Assembly: GCA_902779575.1 (NCBI GenBank) | Contig: CACZBW010000017.1 | Coordinates: 1 to 64,000 of the forward strand | Direction of reading: 5' to 3' | Length of the DNA: 64,000 nucleotides | Source of the DNA: an uncultured Lachnospiraceae bacterium | GTDB lineage: Bacteria; Bacillota; Clostridia; Lachnospirales; Lachnospiraceae | In this document: one piece after another, positions 41,277 to 50,277 of the stretch | Layout: each line of letters opens with the position of its first letter | How positions within the stretch are numbered: position 1 is the stretch's first letter | Translations under genes and position numbers: made by a program | The notes under the pieces: model-generated | Told to the model about the DNA's origin: nothing | The model's input: the letters and a program-made list of their open reading frames with translations, nothing else | The model's database searches: none

Positions 41277-43910
41277 ATGGCGACAAAGTACGTGTATATG
41301 TTCACGGAAGGCAATGCAAGTATGAGAAATCTGCTCGGCGGAAAAGGCGCCGGCCTTGCGGAGATGACAGGCCTCGGACTCCCTGTTCCCCAGGGATTCA
41401 CGATTACCACGGAAGCCTGCACCCGTTATTATGAGGATGGCCGCAGGATCGACGACGAGATTATGGAGCAGATCAGGGAAGGGATCGACAAGATGGAAGC
41501 GATCACCGGGAAGAAGTTCGGTGACAGAGAGAATCCGCTTCTGGTATCGGTTCGTTCCGGTGCGCGTGCGTCTATGCCGGGCATGATGGACACGATCCTG
41601 AATCTTGGCCTGAATGAAGATGTTGTGAATGTTCTTGCGGAAAAGAGCGGCAACCCGAGATGGGCATGGGACTGCTACCGCAGATTTATCCAGATGTTCT
41701 CCGATGTTGTCATGGAAGTCGGCAAGAAGTATTTTGAGCAGCTGATTGACAAGATGAAGAGCGAAAAAGGCGTTACCCTTGACGTCGAGCTGGATGCGAA
41801 TGACCTGAAGAATCTTGCAAACCAGTTTAAGGCAGAGTATAAGGCAAAACTCGGCAAGGATTTCCCGGATGACCCGAAGGAACAGCTGATCGAAGCGATC
41901 AAGGCCGTTTTCCGCTCCTGGGACAACCCGCGCGCGAATGTATACCGCCGTGACAATGATATTCCTTACTCCTGGGGAACCGCTGTCAATGTCCAGATGA
42001 TGGCATTCGGCAATATGGGCGAGACCTCCGGAACAGGCGTAGCCTTCACCAGAGATCCGGCGACCGGAGAAAAGCATCTGATGGGTGAATTCCTTCTGAA
42101 CGCCCAGGGAGAAGACGTCGTTGCAGGTGTCCGCACACCGAACAAGATCGACCAGCTGAAGGATATGATGCCGGAAGTTTATGATCAGTTCACACAGATC
42201 TGCCAGACACTGGAGAATCATTATAAAGATATGCAGGATATGGAGTTCACGATTGAGGACAAACACCTGTATATGCTTCAGACCAGAAACGGAAAGCGTA
42301 CTGCAAAAGCAGCACTCAAGATCGCCTGCGATCTGGTGGACGAGGGCATGATCGATGAGAAGCAGGCTGTTCTGATGATCGATCCGAGAAACCTTGACAC
42401 CCTGCTGCATCCGCAGTTTGACCCGGCTTATCTGGCAAAGGCCTATCCGATCGCAAGAGGACTTCCGGCTTCTCCGGGTGCCGCCTGCGGACAGATTGTA
42501 TTTACAGCTGATGACGCGAAGGCATGGAAGGCAAAAGGCAAGAAGGTTGTCCTGGTCCGTCTTGAGACAAGCCCGGAGGATATCGAGGGCATGAAGAGCT
42601 CCCAGGGTATCATCACGGTCCGCGGCGGTATGACCAGCCATGCCGCTGTTGTCGCCCGCGGTATGGGTGCCTGCTGCGTTTCCGGCGTTTCCGCCATTGA
42701 TATGGATGAGGAGAACAAGTGCTTCACGATCGCAGGAAAGACCTTCCATGAAGGAGACTGGATCTCTGCCGACGGTTCCACCGGCAACATCTATGACGGC
42801 GTAATCTCCACCGTTGAGGCGAAGATCGCCGGCGAGTTCGGCCGCATCATGGGATGGGCGGACAAGTACCGCAGAATGAAGGTCCGCACGAACGCGGATA
42901 CCCCGCTGGACGCAAAGCGCGCCCGCGAGCTCGGCGCAGAGGGCATCGGCCTTTGCCGTACCGAGCACATGTTCTTCGAGAAGGACAGAATCGAAGCCTT
43001 CCGTGAGATGATCTGCTCGGATACCCCGGAAGAGAGAGAAGCGGCCCTTGCCAAGATTCTCCCGGTTCAGGAGAGCGATTTCGAGAAGCTGTACGAGGCT
43101 CTGGAAGGCGCGCCTGTTACGATCCGTTTCCTGGATCCGCCGCTGCATGAGTTTGTCCCGACGGAAGAGGAAGATATCAAGAAGCTTGCGGATGCCCAGC
43201 ATAAGTCCGTCAATGCCATCAAGAGCATGATCCAGTCTCTGCATGAGTTCAACCCGATGATGGGCCACCGCGGCGTCCGTCTGGATGTCACCTATCCGGA
43301 GATCGCCAGAATGCAGACGCAGGCAGTGATCCGCGCCGGAATCAATGTCCAGAAGAGACATCCGGACTGGAACGTGAAGCCGGAGATTATGGTTCCGCTT
43401 GTAGGAGACAACAAAGAGCTCGAATACGTCAAGAAGACGATCGTGGCTACCGCCGACGAGGAGATCGCAAAGTCCGGCATCGACATGAAGTACGAAGTCG
43501 GTACGATGATCGAGATTCCGAGAGCGGCCCTGACCGCGGATGAGATCGCGAAGGACGCGGACTTCTTCTGCTTCGGTACCAACGACCTGACCCAGATGAC
43601 CTATGGCTTCTCCCGTGATGACGCCGCCAAGTTCCTGGCTGCATATTACGAGGCTAAGATCTTCGAGAACGACCCGTTCGCAAAGCTTGACCAGAGCGGC
43701 GTCGGCAAACTCATGGAGATGGCGATCAAGCTCGGAAAGAACGTCAATCCGAAGCTTCACATCGGTATCTGCGGCGAGCACGGCGGAGATCCGACCAGCG
43801 TAGAATTCTGCGACAGCCTGGGTCTTGATTATGTATCCTGCTCACCGTTCCGCGTTCCGATCGCGAGACTGGCGGCAGCTCAGGCGGCGATCAAGGCAGA
43901 GCAGAAATAA
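41277..43910 (+). CDS. ppdK: Pyruvate, phosphate dikinase
   Basis: 877 residues, close to the 874 of the well-studied Clostridium symbiosum enzyme. It interconverts ATP, pyruvate and phosphate with AMP, PEP and PPi. The N-terminal ATP-grasp part has NLLGGKGAGLAEMTGLGLPV near the start; the swivelling domain has GGMTSHAAVVARGMG with catalytic H455, the same number as in C. symbiosum; the C-terminal PEP-binding barrel ends with GICGEHGGDP containing C832. GGAGGAAAAAG lies before the ATG. In anaerobes it often replaces or supports pyruvate kinase in glycolysis. Confidence 0.98.
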   Translation: MATKYVYMFTEGNASMRNLLGGKGAGLAEMTGLGLPVPQGFTITTEACTRYYEDGRRIDDEIMEQIREGIDKMEAITGKKFGDRENPLLVSVRSGARASMPGMMDTILNLGLNEDVVNVLAEKSGNPRWAWDCYRRFIQMFSDVVMEVGKKYFEQLIDKMKSEKGVTLDVELDANDLKNLANQFKAEYKAKLGKDFPDDPKEQLIEAIKAVFRSWDNPRANVYRRDNDIPYSWGTAVNVQMMAFGNMGETSGTGVAFTRDPATGEKHLMGEFLLNAQGEDVVAGVRTPNKIDQLKDMMPEVYDQFTQICQTLENHYKDMQDMEFTIEDKHLYMLQTRNGKRTAKAALKIACDLVDEGMIDEKQAVLMIDPRNLDTLLHPQFDPAYLAKAYPIARGLPASPGAACGQIVFTADDAKAWKAKGKKVVLVRLETSPEDIEGMKSSQGIITVRGGMTSHAAVVARGMGACCVSGVSAIDMDEENKCFTIAGKTFHEGDWISADGSTGNIYDGVISTVEAKIAGEFGRIMGWADKYRRMKVRTNADTPLDAKRARELGAEGIGLCRTEHMFFEKDRIEAFREMICSDTPEEREAALAKILPVQESDFEKLYEALEGAPVTIRFLDPPLHEFVPTEEEDIKKLADAQHKSVNAIKSMIQSLHEFNPMMGHRGVRLDVTYPEIARMQTQAVIRAGINVQKRHPDWNVKPEIMVPLVGDNKELEYVKKTIVATADEEIAKSGIDMKYEVGTMIEIPRAALTADEIAKDADFFCFGTNDLTQMTYGFSRDDAAKFLAAYYEAKIFENDPFAKLDQSGVGKLMEMAIKLGKNVNPKLHIGICGEHGGDPTSVEFCDSLGLDYVSCSPFRVPIARLAAAQAAIKAEQK

Positions 43911-43963
43911 GACAGAAAGTCAGAGCCGGGTGGTGCCGGTCTGTAAAATGAAATGAATGCTGT

Positions 43964-43998
43964 GAAGGCCTGTCTCCCGGATGGGCCTTCCTTTTATC
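43964..43998 (+). terminator. Terminator after ppdK
   Basis: GAAGGCC (43964-43970) and GGCCTTC (43984-43990) form a 7-bp stem, then CTTTTATCTTTTTTT. Confidence 0.82.
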
Positions 43999-44080
43999 TT
44001 TTTTTCGGAAAATCGTATAAAAATAGGGAAAGTGCAACAACAGCTCATATTCCCCGGTCTCTTTTTTGGAGCATCTGTCG

Positions 44081-44109
44081 TTGACCATTTACGCAACATA
44101 TGATAGTAT
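44081..44109 (+). promoter_or_regulatory. Promoter of the HPr-like gene
   Basis: TTGACC (44081-44086) and TAGTAT (44104-44109), spacer 17. About 65 bases of leader follow before GGGAGG. Confidence 0.65.
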
Positions 44110-44183
44110 TTCATCGGTTTTATGTAGGGCGTTTGCTGCGTACGCTGCGGCAGATGGTTACAGGGTAGTGGGAGGTAGCATTT

Positions 44184-44429
44184 ATGATAAGCCAGAAGAT
44201 CAGCAGTACTCACAGAGAGAGTCTGGGCGACATCATTCCTCACATTGTACAGACTGCATGTGCTTTTAAGAGCGTGATTACCTTCGAAGTGAACGACAAG
44301 AGAGTCAACGCGAAGAGCATCATGGGAGTCATGGCACTGGCAAGTCAGGACGCACCGCGGATCCGCGTCTGCGCCGACGGGGAAGATGAAGAAGAAGCGG
44401 TCAGGGCGATTACAGGACTTCTCCAGTAA
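44184..44429 (+). CDS. HPr-family protein lacking the active-site histidine (Crh-like)
   Basis: 81 residues, one HPr domain. The second half is a good HPr match: HIVQTACAFKS, NDKRVNAKSIMGVMAL and DGEDEEEAVRAITGLL. The regulatory serine region AKSIMG is kept (S45, equal to HPr Ser46). The phosphotransfer motif GLHARPA is replaced by SLGDIIP, so the residue aligned with His15 is L14 and the partner Arg17 is D16. It therefore should not carry phosphate in the PTS but could be phosphorylated by HPr kinase, as in Bacillus Crh, where residue 15 is Gln. GGGAGG precedes the ATG. It has its own promoter and terminator. Confidence 0.88.
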   Translation: MISQKISSTHRESLGDIIPHIVQTACAFKSVITFEVNDKRVNAKSIMGVMALASQDAPRIRVCADGEDEEEAVRAITGLLQ

Positions 44430-44451
44430 GGCCTATCAATGAAGTTACCCG

Positions 44452-44486
44452 GGGGTGCAGCCATAAGGCTGCGCCCCTGTTTTATT
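44452..44486 (+). terminator. Terminator after the HPr-like gene
   Basis: GGGGTGCAGCC pairs with GGCTGCGCCCC around ATAA, followed by TGTTTTATT. Confidence 0.88.
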
Positions 44487-44496
44487 ATAAAAACTG

Positions 44497-44525
44497 TTGA
44501 CAATCCCGGTTGGATGGTATATTAT
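44497..44525 (+). promoter_or_regulatory. Promoter of tRNA-Arg
   Basis: TTGACA (44497-44502) and TATTAT (44520-44525), spacer 17, 20 bases before the tRNA. Confidence 0.85.
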
Positions 44526-44544
44526 CTTTGTGTTGTCAAAATAT

Positions 44545-44618
44545 GTGCGCTTAGCTCAGCTGGATAGAGCGTTTGGCTACGGACCAAAAGGCCGGGGGTT
44601 CGAATCCTCTAGCGCACG
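44545..44618 (+). tRNA. tRNA-Arg (anticodon ACG)
   Basis: Acceptor arms GTGCGCT and AGCGCAC pair completely. The D-arm is AGCTCAGCTGGATAGAGC; the anticodon stem TTTGG/CCAAA encloses CTACGGA, so the anticodon is ACG (expected to be edited to ICG to read CGU, CGC and CGA). The T-arm GGGGGTTCGAATCCTCT contains one weak pair. CCA is not encoded. Confidence 0.96.
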
Positions 44619-44621
44619 TGG

Positions 44622-44664
44622 AAAGCCTTTGTTTTCTGGTTTACCAGGGGATGAGGGCTTTTTT
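44622..44664 (+). terminator. Terminator after tRNA-Arg
   Basis: AAAGCC (44623-44628) pairs with GGGCTTT before a run of T residues; the large loop contains an inner CTGG-TTTA-CCAG hairpin. Confidence 0.65.
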
Positions 44665-44667
44665 ATA

Positions 44668-44696
44668 TTGCAGGATATGTACCGAAATGCTATACT
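44668..44696 (+). promoter_or_regulatory. Promoter of apt
   Basis: TTGCAG (44668-44673) and TATACT (44691-44696), spacer 17. Confidence 0.65.
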
Positions 44697-44767
44697 GAAA
44701 GCTGATTTTTTATGCCGTTGCTGTAGCCGGAAGGCTGCTTTGTCTAAATTTGTAAGGAGTTGTGATT

Positions 44768-45295
44768 ATGAAGACAGTAGCAGATTATGTAAGAACGATT
44801 CCGGATTTTCCGGAACCGGGCATTATGTTCCGTGACATCACAAGTGTTCTCCAGGATGCGGACGGACTGCATCTAGCGATCGATGAGATGCAGAAACTCT
44901 GCGGGAATCCGGATGATTTCGACGTGATCGCAGGGACTGAATCCCGTGGCTTTATTTTCGGAATGCCGATTGCCTACAATCTTCACAAGCCTTTTGTCCT
45001 TGTGCGTAAGAAAGGCAAACTTCCCTGCGAGACCGTCTCCCAGACCTATGATCTGGAATACGGGCAGGCGACGATTGAGATGCATAAGGATTCGATTCAG
45101 CCCGGTCAGAGGGTCGTGATCATAGACGATCTGATCGCCACCGGAGGTACGATCGAAGCCGCGATTAAGCTGATAGAAAAGCTCGGAGGGAAAGTAAACA
45201 AGGCAGTTTTCCTGATGGAGCTTGCAGGACTGCAGGGCCGCGAAAAGCTGAAAGGCTATGACGTGGAATCCGTCCTGTGCTATGACGGGAAATAA
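44768..45295 (+). CDS. apt: Adenine phosphoribosyltransferase
   Basis: 175 residues, family length. It makes AMP from adenine and PRPP (purine salvage). IPDFPEPGIMFRDITSVL near the N-terminus and ESRGFIFGMPIAY are Apt-specific; the PRPP-binding motif VVIIDDLIATGGT is at about 116-128. The ATG at 44768 has AAGGAG 8 bases upstream; the in-frame GTG at 44762 is too close to it. apt followed by rel is a conserved pair in many Firmicutes. Confidence 0.97.
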   Translation: MKTVADYVRTIPDFPEPGIMFRDITSVLQDADGLHLAIDEMQKLCGNPDDFDVIAGTESRGFIFGMPIAYNLHKPFVLVRKKGKLPCETVSQTYDLEYGQATIEMHKDSIQPGQRVVIIDDLIATGGTIEAAIKLIEKLGGKVNKAVFLMELAGLQGREKLKGYDVESVLCYDGK

Positions 45296-45351
45296 GGCCG
45301 CCGTCGACGGCAGAATCCGGGAATCCGGGTTGGTTTCATCATACCTTCAGG

Positions 45352-45390
45352 CAAGAAGCAGGTTCTGACTGGAGATAAGCCTGTGAACAG
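45352..45390. repeat. Possible remnant of the palindromic element (copy D)
   Basis: AAGAAGCAGGTTCTGA is identical over 16 bases to the reverse complement of part of copy A, and is followed by GATAAGCCTG, close to ATAAAGCCTG at the matching place. It lies just upstream of rel in the opposite orientation. The match is short, so chance is not excluded. Confidence 0.35.
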
Positions 45391-45438
45391 AGAAAAATGA
45401 CTGGCAGGAACCGGAAACGGGCTGATGCAGAGGTGGAT

Positions 45439-47805
45439 ATGACAGACAGTTTGAACAGCACCGGAGTTCAGGCAGGCGGTGCGGCGGCTTTGCAACTGAA
45501 TACAGAGCGGCAGACGCCTTCCGTGTCCGGAGACGGTGTGCTGATCAGCAGGGAATATCAGAACGCGCGGACGATGAATGATTTCACCAGTCCGGAGGAA
45601 CTGTATGACACCCTGATCGCAAGCATCCGCAAGTATCACCCGTCCGATGATATCTCCATGGTCGAGAAGGCTTATTCGATTGCCTATAATGCCCATAAGG
45701 GGCAGAAGCGCAAGTCGGGCGAACCCTATATCATCCATCCGCTCTGCGTCGCGATTATCCTGGCCGACCTGGAACTGGACAAGGAGACGATTGTGGCCGG
45801 ACTTCTCCACGACGTGGTGGAAGACACGGTCATGACGAATGAAGAGATCTGCAGGGAGTTCGGCAAAGAGGTGGAACTTCTGGTGGACGGCGTCACCAAA
45901 CTGGGACAGCTGTCCTACTCCTCCGACAGGCTGGAGATGCAGGCGGAGAATCTCCGGAAGATGTTCCTGGCCATGGCGAAGGACATCCGCGTCATCCTGA
46001 TCAAGCTGGCGGACCGGCTGCACAATATGCGTACGCTTCAGTATATGAAGCCGGAGAAGCAGAAGGAGAAGGCGCGGGAGACGATGGACATCTACGCGCC
46101 GATTGCCCAGCGCCTTGGTATCAGCAAGATCAAGGTTGAGCTCGATGATCTTTCTCTGAAGTACCTGGAACCGGAGATCTACTATGAGCTGGTGGAGAAG
46201 GTATCTCTGAAAAAGGAAGAGCGCCAGGCTTTTGTGGAGGATATCGTCAGGGACGTTTCCCTTCATATAGAACAGGCGGGCATCCATGCGGAGATCTATG
46301 GAAGAGCGAAGCATTTCTTCAGCATCTACAAGAAGATGGTGAACCAGGGCAAGACCATTGACCAGATCTATGACCTCTTTGCCGTACGGATCATTGTGGA
46401 CAGCGTGAAGGACTGCTACGCGGCTCTGGGAATCATCCACGAGATGTATAAGCCGATTCCGGGCAGGTTTAAGGATTATATCGCGATGCCCAAGGAGAAC
46501 ATGTACCAGTCGCTGCATACAACCCTGATCGCGCCGAACGGTTCTCCTTTCGAGATTCAGATCCGTACCTTTGAGATGCACCGTGTCGCTGAATATGGTA
46601 TCGCGGCCCATTGGAAATACAAAGAGGCTTCCGACGGGAAAAAGGTCAGTTCGCAGAAGCAGGAGGAAGAGAAGCTGACCTGGCTGAGGCAGATTCTCGA
46701 GTGGCAGCAGGAGGCGGACAACAAAGAATTTATGTCGCTTCTTAAGAGCGACCTGAACCTGTTCAATGAGAGCGTCTACTGCTTTACGCCGGCGGGCGAT
46801 GTCAAAACTCTGCCCAACGGTTCCACTCCCATCGATTTCGCCTACAGTATCCATTCCGCGGTCGGAAACCGGATGGTCGGCGCCCGCGTCAACGGGAAGC
46901 TGGTTACCATCGATTATGTGATTCAGAACGGTGACCGCATCGAGATTATCACTTCGGCGAATTCCAGGGGTCCGAGCCGGGACTGGCTGAATATCGTACG
47001 CAGTACGCAGGCGAAGAACAAGATCAACCAGTGGTTCAAGCAGGAACGCAAGGAAGACAATATCATCCGGGGCCGTGAGGCTCTGCAGAATTACTGCAAG
47101 ACCAAAAATTTAAACAGCGCGGAGCTTCTCCGTCCGGAATACACAGAAGCTGTTACGCGCAAATACGGATTTAAGGACTGGGAATCCGTTCTGGCCGCGA
47201 TCGGCCACGGCGGCCTGAAGGAAGGCCAGATTGTCAATAAGCTCCGTGAGAATTATGAGAAGGACCACCAGAAGCACCTTACCGATGAGGATATCCTCGC
47301 GGGCGGCATGCAGAAGGACCAGAAAAAGGTTACGCGGTCCAGGAGTGGAATTATAGTGAAGGGGATCGACGGGGTGTCGGTCCGACTGTCCAAATGCTGC
47401 AGCCCGGTGCCGGGCGACGAGATTATCGGCTTTATTACCAGGGGCAGAGGCGTCACGGTCCACCGGACGGACTGTGTCAATATCGTCAATCTTCCCGAGG
47501 AGGAGCAGGGCAGACTGATCGATGTGGAATGGGCGCGGGACGTGCAGGGCGATGAGAGCGGCAAGCTGTATATGGCGGAGATCCGGATCTTCGCGCGCAA
47601 CCGCACCGGCCTTCTTGTGGACATCACAAAGATTCTTACAGAGAGGAAGATTGATGTTCAGAGCATCTCTTCCCGCATGAGCAAACAGGGTATGGCGACT
47701 ATTTCCTACGAGTTCCAGGTCCAAGGGCGGGATGAGCTGAGAGAACTGATTGAGAAGATCCGGCAGGTCGACAATGTGATCGACGTACAGCGCACCAGCG
47801 GGTGA
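45439..47805 (+). CDS. rel: Bifunctional (p)ppGpp synthetase/hydrolase (Rel)
   Basis: 788 residues. All four domains are present: the HD hydrolase (GLLHDVVEDTVMTNEEI, H124-D125 intact, so hydrolase is likely active), the synthetase (RFKDYIAMPKENMYQSLHTT), TGS (VYCFTPAGDVKTLPNGSTP near 440) and the C-terminal ACT domain (MAEIRIFARNRTGLLVDITK). It sets the level of the starvation alarmone. The start is uncertain: the ATG at 45439 has GAGGTGG close upstream, while the in-frame ATG at 45397 gives 14 more residues with poorer upstream sequence. Next to apt on one side and an MBL hydrolase 82 bases downstream on the other. Confidence 0.95.
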   Translation: MTDSLNSTGVQAGGAAALQLNTERQTPSVSGDGVLISREYQNARTMNDFTSPEELYDTLIASIRKYHPSDDISMVEKAYSIAYNAHKGQKRKSGEPYIIHPLCVAIILADLELDKETIVAGLLHDVVEDTVMTNEEICREFGKEVELLVDGVTKLGQLSYSSDRLEMQAENLRKMFLAMAKDIRVILIKLADRLHNMRTLQYMKPEKQKEKARETMDIYAPIAQRLGISKIKVELDDLSLKYLEPEIYYELVEKVSLKKEERQAFVEDIVRDVSLHIEQAGIHAEIYGRAKHFFSIYKKMVNQGKTIDQIYDLFAVRIIVDSVKDCYAALGIIHEMYKPIPGRFKDYIAMPKENMYQSLHTTLIAPNGSPFEIQIRTFEMHRVAEYGIAAHWKYKEASDGKKVSSQKQEEEKLTWLRQILEWQQEADNKEFMSLLKSDLNLFNESVYCFTPAGDVKTLPNGSTPIDFAYSIHSAVGNRMVGARVNGKLVTIDYVIQNGDRIEIITSANSRGPSRDWLNIVRSTQAKNKINQWFKQERKEDNIIRGREALQNYCKTKNLNSAELLRPEYTEAVTRKYGFKDWESVLAAIGHGGLKEGQIVNKLRENYEKDHQKHLTDEDILAGGMQKDQKKVTRSRSGIIVKGIDGVSVRLSKCCSPVPGDEIIGFITRGRGVTVHRTDCVNIVNLPEEEQGRLIDVEWARDVQGDESGKLYMAEIRIFARNRTGLLVDITKILTERKIDVQSISSRMSKQGMATISYEFQVQGRDELRELIEKIRQVDNVIDVQRTSG

Positions 47806-47887
47806 GCCGCGGCCGGAAAAGAGAGATTATCACGGCGTCCGCCCAGGCGGGCGCCTGTATTATTCAGAGCGGGATCGGAGGGAGACT

Positions 47888-48529
47888 ATGGCGGATCTGG
47901 AAGTGACAGGCCTTGTTCTGGGAATGATTGAAACGAATACCTATATTGTCGGCAACAGGCAGACGAAGGAAGCTCTGCTGATTGATCCTTCCGACGGCGC
48001 GGACAGGATTATCGGCTTCCTGGCAGAAAAAGAATACCGTCCCGTCGCGATTTATCTTACGCACGGGCATGATGACCATTTCGGATCGGTGAATGAACTG
48101 AAGCGGGAGTACGGTCTTCTTACCTATATCATGAAGGAAGAGGAGGAATTCGTCCAGTCCGTGAATTTTAATCTGTCCGGCCTTTTCCGGCATCCCCGCG
48201 TCACGGAACCGGAGATGTTTTTTGTAGACGGTCAGAAAGTCCGCGTGCTCGGTACGGAGATGACAGCGATTCTGACTCCCGGACATACGCCGGGGGGCGC
48301 CTGCTTTTATTTCCCGGAAGAAAAACTCCTTTTCACGGGCGATACCCTCTTCAGCGGATCTGTCGGGCGCAGTGATTTTCCGGGCGGAGACGGGAGACTT
48401 CTGATCCGTTCCGTTCAGGAGAAGCTGATGCCCCTGCCGGATGACGTGAGGGTATATCCGGGCCACGGACCGGATACGACGATCGGGGAGGAGCGCAGGT
48501 ACAATCCTTATATCAGGGGAACGATATGA
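47888..48529 (+). CDS. MBL-fold metallo-hydrolase (glyoxalase II-like)
   Basis: 213 residues. The metal motif H59-G-H61-D62-D63-H64 (LTHGHDDHFGS) is intact, followed by TPGHTPGGACFYF, FTGDTLFSGSVGRSDFPGGD and a final YPGHGPDTTIGEER that supplies the last histidine. It resembles the YcbL/glyoxalase-II-like group. True substrate unknown. GGAGGGAGACT precedes the ATG. Its TGA overlaps the ATG of hemZ by four bases (ATGA), so the two are translationally coupled; the rel-MBL-hemZ order is common in Clostridia. Confidence 0.9.
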   Translation: MADLEVTGLVLGMIETNTYIVGNRQTKEALLIDPSDGADRIIGFLAEKEYRPVAIYLTHGHDDHFGSVNELKREYGLLTYIMKEEEEFVQSVNFNLSGLFRHPRVTEPEMFFVDGQKVRVLGTEMTAILTPGHTPGGACFYFPEEKLLFTGDTLFSGSVGRSDFPGGDGRLLIRSVQEKLMPLPDDVRVYPGHGPDTTIGEERRYNPYIRGTI

Positions 48530-50124
48530 TGAACGCAGTCCGAAAGATCCGGATTCTTCTGGATGAGAGAAGCTTTGAATACGATATCTACACCCTTGTG
48601 ATCGCCTTCTTTCAGGGAGCGGAAGTCCATGTATTCGATCCGGGGGATCTGTCTTTCCGGGAAGCGGACCTGACCGTGGAAGTGAATGCTTCAGGGAGGG
48701 ACGCAAGGATCCTTGTGGAGGAGAACCCGGCAGAACCGGCTGCGCAGGAAGTGCCGGCTGAGAGTCCGGCTGCGCAGGAAAACCCGACTGAACGCCCTTC
48801 TGCGCAGGAAGTCCCGGCTGAATGTCCTGATGCGCAGGAAACGCCGGCTGAAAAGCCTTTCAGGGAAGAACGGATTATTGAAGCTTTCTCCGGCTTTGAG
48901 AGAAGCGCGCAGAAGAACCGGCTGAAAAGAGCCCTCTATGAGATGCTCCGTTCCCTGACCGGAAGAGATCTTCCCTGGGGGAACCTGACGGGAATCCGCC
49001 CGGTCCGTCTGGCCATGGATTTCCTGAAGAAAGAAGCAGGGGACGGCAGTGCGGCTGCGGAAGATCTGACCCGGACCTATTATGTCAGTCCGCGGAAGGC
49101 GGATCTGGCGGTGCGCATTGCGCAGAGGGAGAAGAAGATTCTTGAAAGGCTCCGTCCGCAGGATCATTACAGCCTGTACGTGGGGATTCCTTTCTGCCCG
49201 AGTATCTGTCTTTACTGTTCCTTCTCTTCGAGCCCCCTCGGCATCTGGGAGAAGAGAGTGGATGATTATCTGGATGCCCTTATCCGTGAGATTGAGGCCT
49301 CAAGGACCTGTTTTCCGGGAAAGAAGCTGCAGACTGTTTATATCGGCGGCGGCACGCCGACTACCCTGAGTCCCTCCCGGATGGACCGGCTGCTGTGCGC
49401 CCTTGAGGACAACTTCGCGATGGACGGGATCGCAGAGTTTACGGTGGAGGCCGGGAGGCCTGACAGCATCACGCCTGAAAAGCTGGAGGTTCTGAAACAT
49501 CATTCTGTCAGCCGGATTTCGATCAATCCGCAGACCATGAACCAGAAAACGCTGGACCTGATCGGAAGGCGGCACAGCATAGAGCAGACGGAGGAGGCAT
49601 TTGCCCTGGCCCGGAGCATGGGATTTGACAATATCAATATGGATATTATCGTGGGCCTCCCCGGGGAAGGTCTTGAGGAAGTGCGCCGGACGATGGATCA
49701 TCTGATGGCGATGGACCCGGACGATATCACGGTGCATGCTCTGGCCCTGAAGCGGGCGGCCCGCCTTTCCCTGCATATGGATGAATATGAAAAGATCTCC
49801 TTCCGGGCGAGCGATGAGATCATGGAATGTACCGAAAAAGCCTGTGAGGCCCTGTCCATGAGCCCTTATTATCTCTACCGGCAGAAGAATATGGCCGGCA
49901 ATTTTGAAAATGTCGGCTACGCCAGACCCGGAAAAGCAGGCCTTTATAATATCTTGATTATGGAAGAAGTTCAGAGTATACTGGCACTTGGAGCGTCCGG
50001 ATCCACAAAAATCGTTGAGCCGGACGGCAGAATCTGGCGGATTGAGAATGTAAAGGATATCCGCAGTTATCTTGAGCGCATTGATGAGATGATCGCGCGA
50101 AAGGATCCGCTCCGGACAGAATGA
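48526..50124 (+). CDS. hemZ: HemZ-type radical SAM protein, putative coproporphyrinogen dehydrogenase
   Basis: 532 residues. The N-terminal ~170 residues (IRILLDERSFEYDIYTLVIAFF start; GNLTGIRPVRLAMD) are typical of HemZ. The radical SAM motif is C224-x3-C228-x2-C231 (FCPSICLYC), with YIGGGTPTTLS and NMDIIVGLPGEG following. Bacillus HemZ has been linked to anaerobic haem synthesis, but in organisms with an incomplete pathway the reaction is uncertain. Residues ~66-115 are an in-frame insert of tandem 10-residue repeats rich in Ala, Pro, Glu and Gln (AAQEVPAESP type). It is coupled to the MBL gene by an ATGA overlap; AGGGGA lies 5 bases before the ATG. Confidence 0.9.
   Translation: MMNAVRKIRILLDERSFEYDIYTLVIAFFQGAEVHVFDPGDLSFREADLTVEVNASGRDARILVEENPAEPAAQEVPAESPAAQENPTERPSAQEVPAECPDAQETPAEKPFREERIIEAFSGFERSAQKNRLKRALYEMLRSLTGRDLPWGNLTGIRPVRLAMDFLKKEAGDGSAAAEDLTRTYYVSPRKADLAVRIAQREKKILERLRPQDHYSLYVGIPFCPSICLYCSFSSSPLGIWEKRVDDYLDALIREIEASRTCFPGKKLQTVYIGGGTPTTLSPSRMDRLLCALEDNFAMDGIAEFTVEAGRPDSITPEKLEVLKHHSVSRISINPQTMNQKTLDLIGRRHSIEQTEEAFALARSMGFDNINMDIIVGLPGEGLEEVRRTMDHLMAMDPDDITVHALALKRAARLSLHMDEYEKISFRASDEIMECTEKACEALSMSPYYLYRQKNMAGNFENVGYARPGKAGLYNILIMEEVQSILALGASGSTKIVEPDGRIWRIENVKDIRSYLERIDEMIARKDPLRTE
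48741..48860. repeat. Four 30-bp tandem units inside hemZ
   Basis: Units begin at 48741, 48771, 48801 and 48831, each with the identical TGCGCAGGAA followed by a variable xxxCCGRCTGAAnnnCC part. A partial earlier unit is visible at 48721. Each encodes 10 residues, so copy-number change keeps the frame. Confidence 0.9.
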
Positions 50125-50277
50125 ACCGGAAAGTCCGCCGGAACGGCAGCGCAGTTTAGCCGGTGCAGGACGGAATAAAGCGGCGGAAGAGATCCGCTGT
50201 TTGGGAGAAAACAGCTCGGGAATCCTCCTTTGGAGGATGGAAAAGCAGAAAAACAAGGATAAGGAGCATTTACAGAT

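Noticed and set aside
41061-43781. 906-codon open frame antisense to ppdK
   Set aside because: Shadow of the ppdK codon bias; no ribosome binding site, no recognisable protein.
43925-43945. GGGTGGTGCCGG looks like the T-box core
   Set aside because: It lies just after the ppdK stop, has no specifier stem or antiterminator partner, and the gene downstream is an HPr-like protein, not a synthetase or amino-acid gene.
50160-50277. Hairpins before aspS considered as a T-box
   Set aside because: ATCCTCC/GGAGGAT and similar small stems are present, but the conserved T-box sequence and a terminator are missing.
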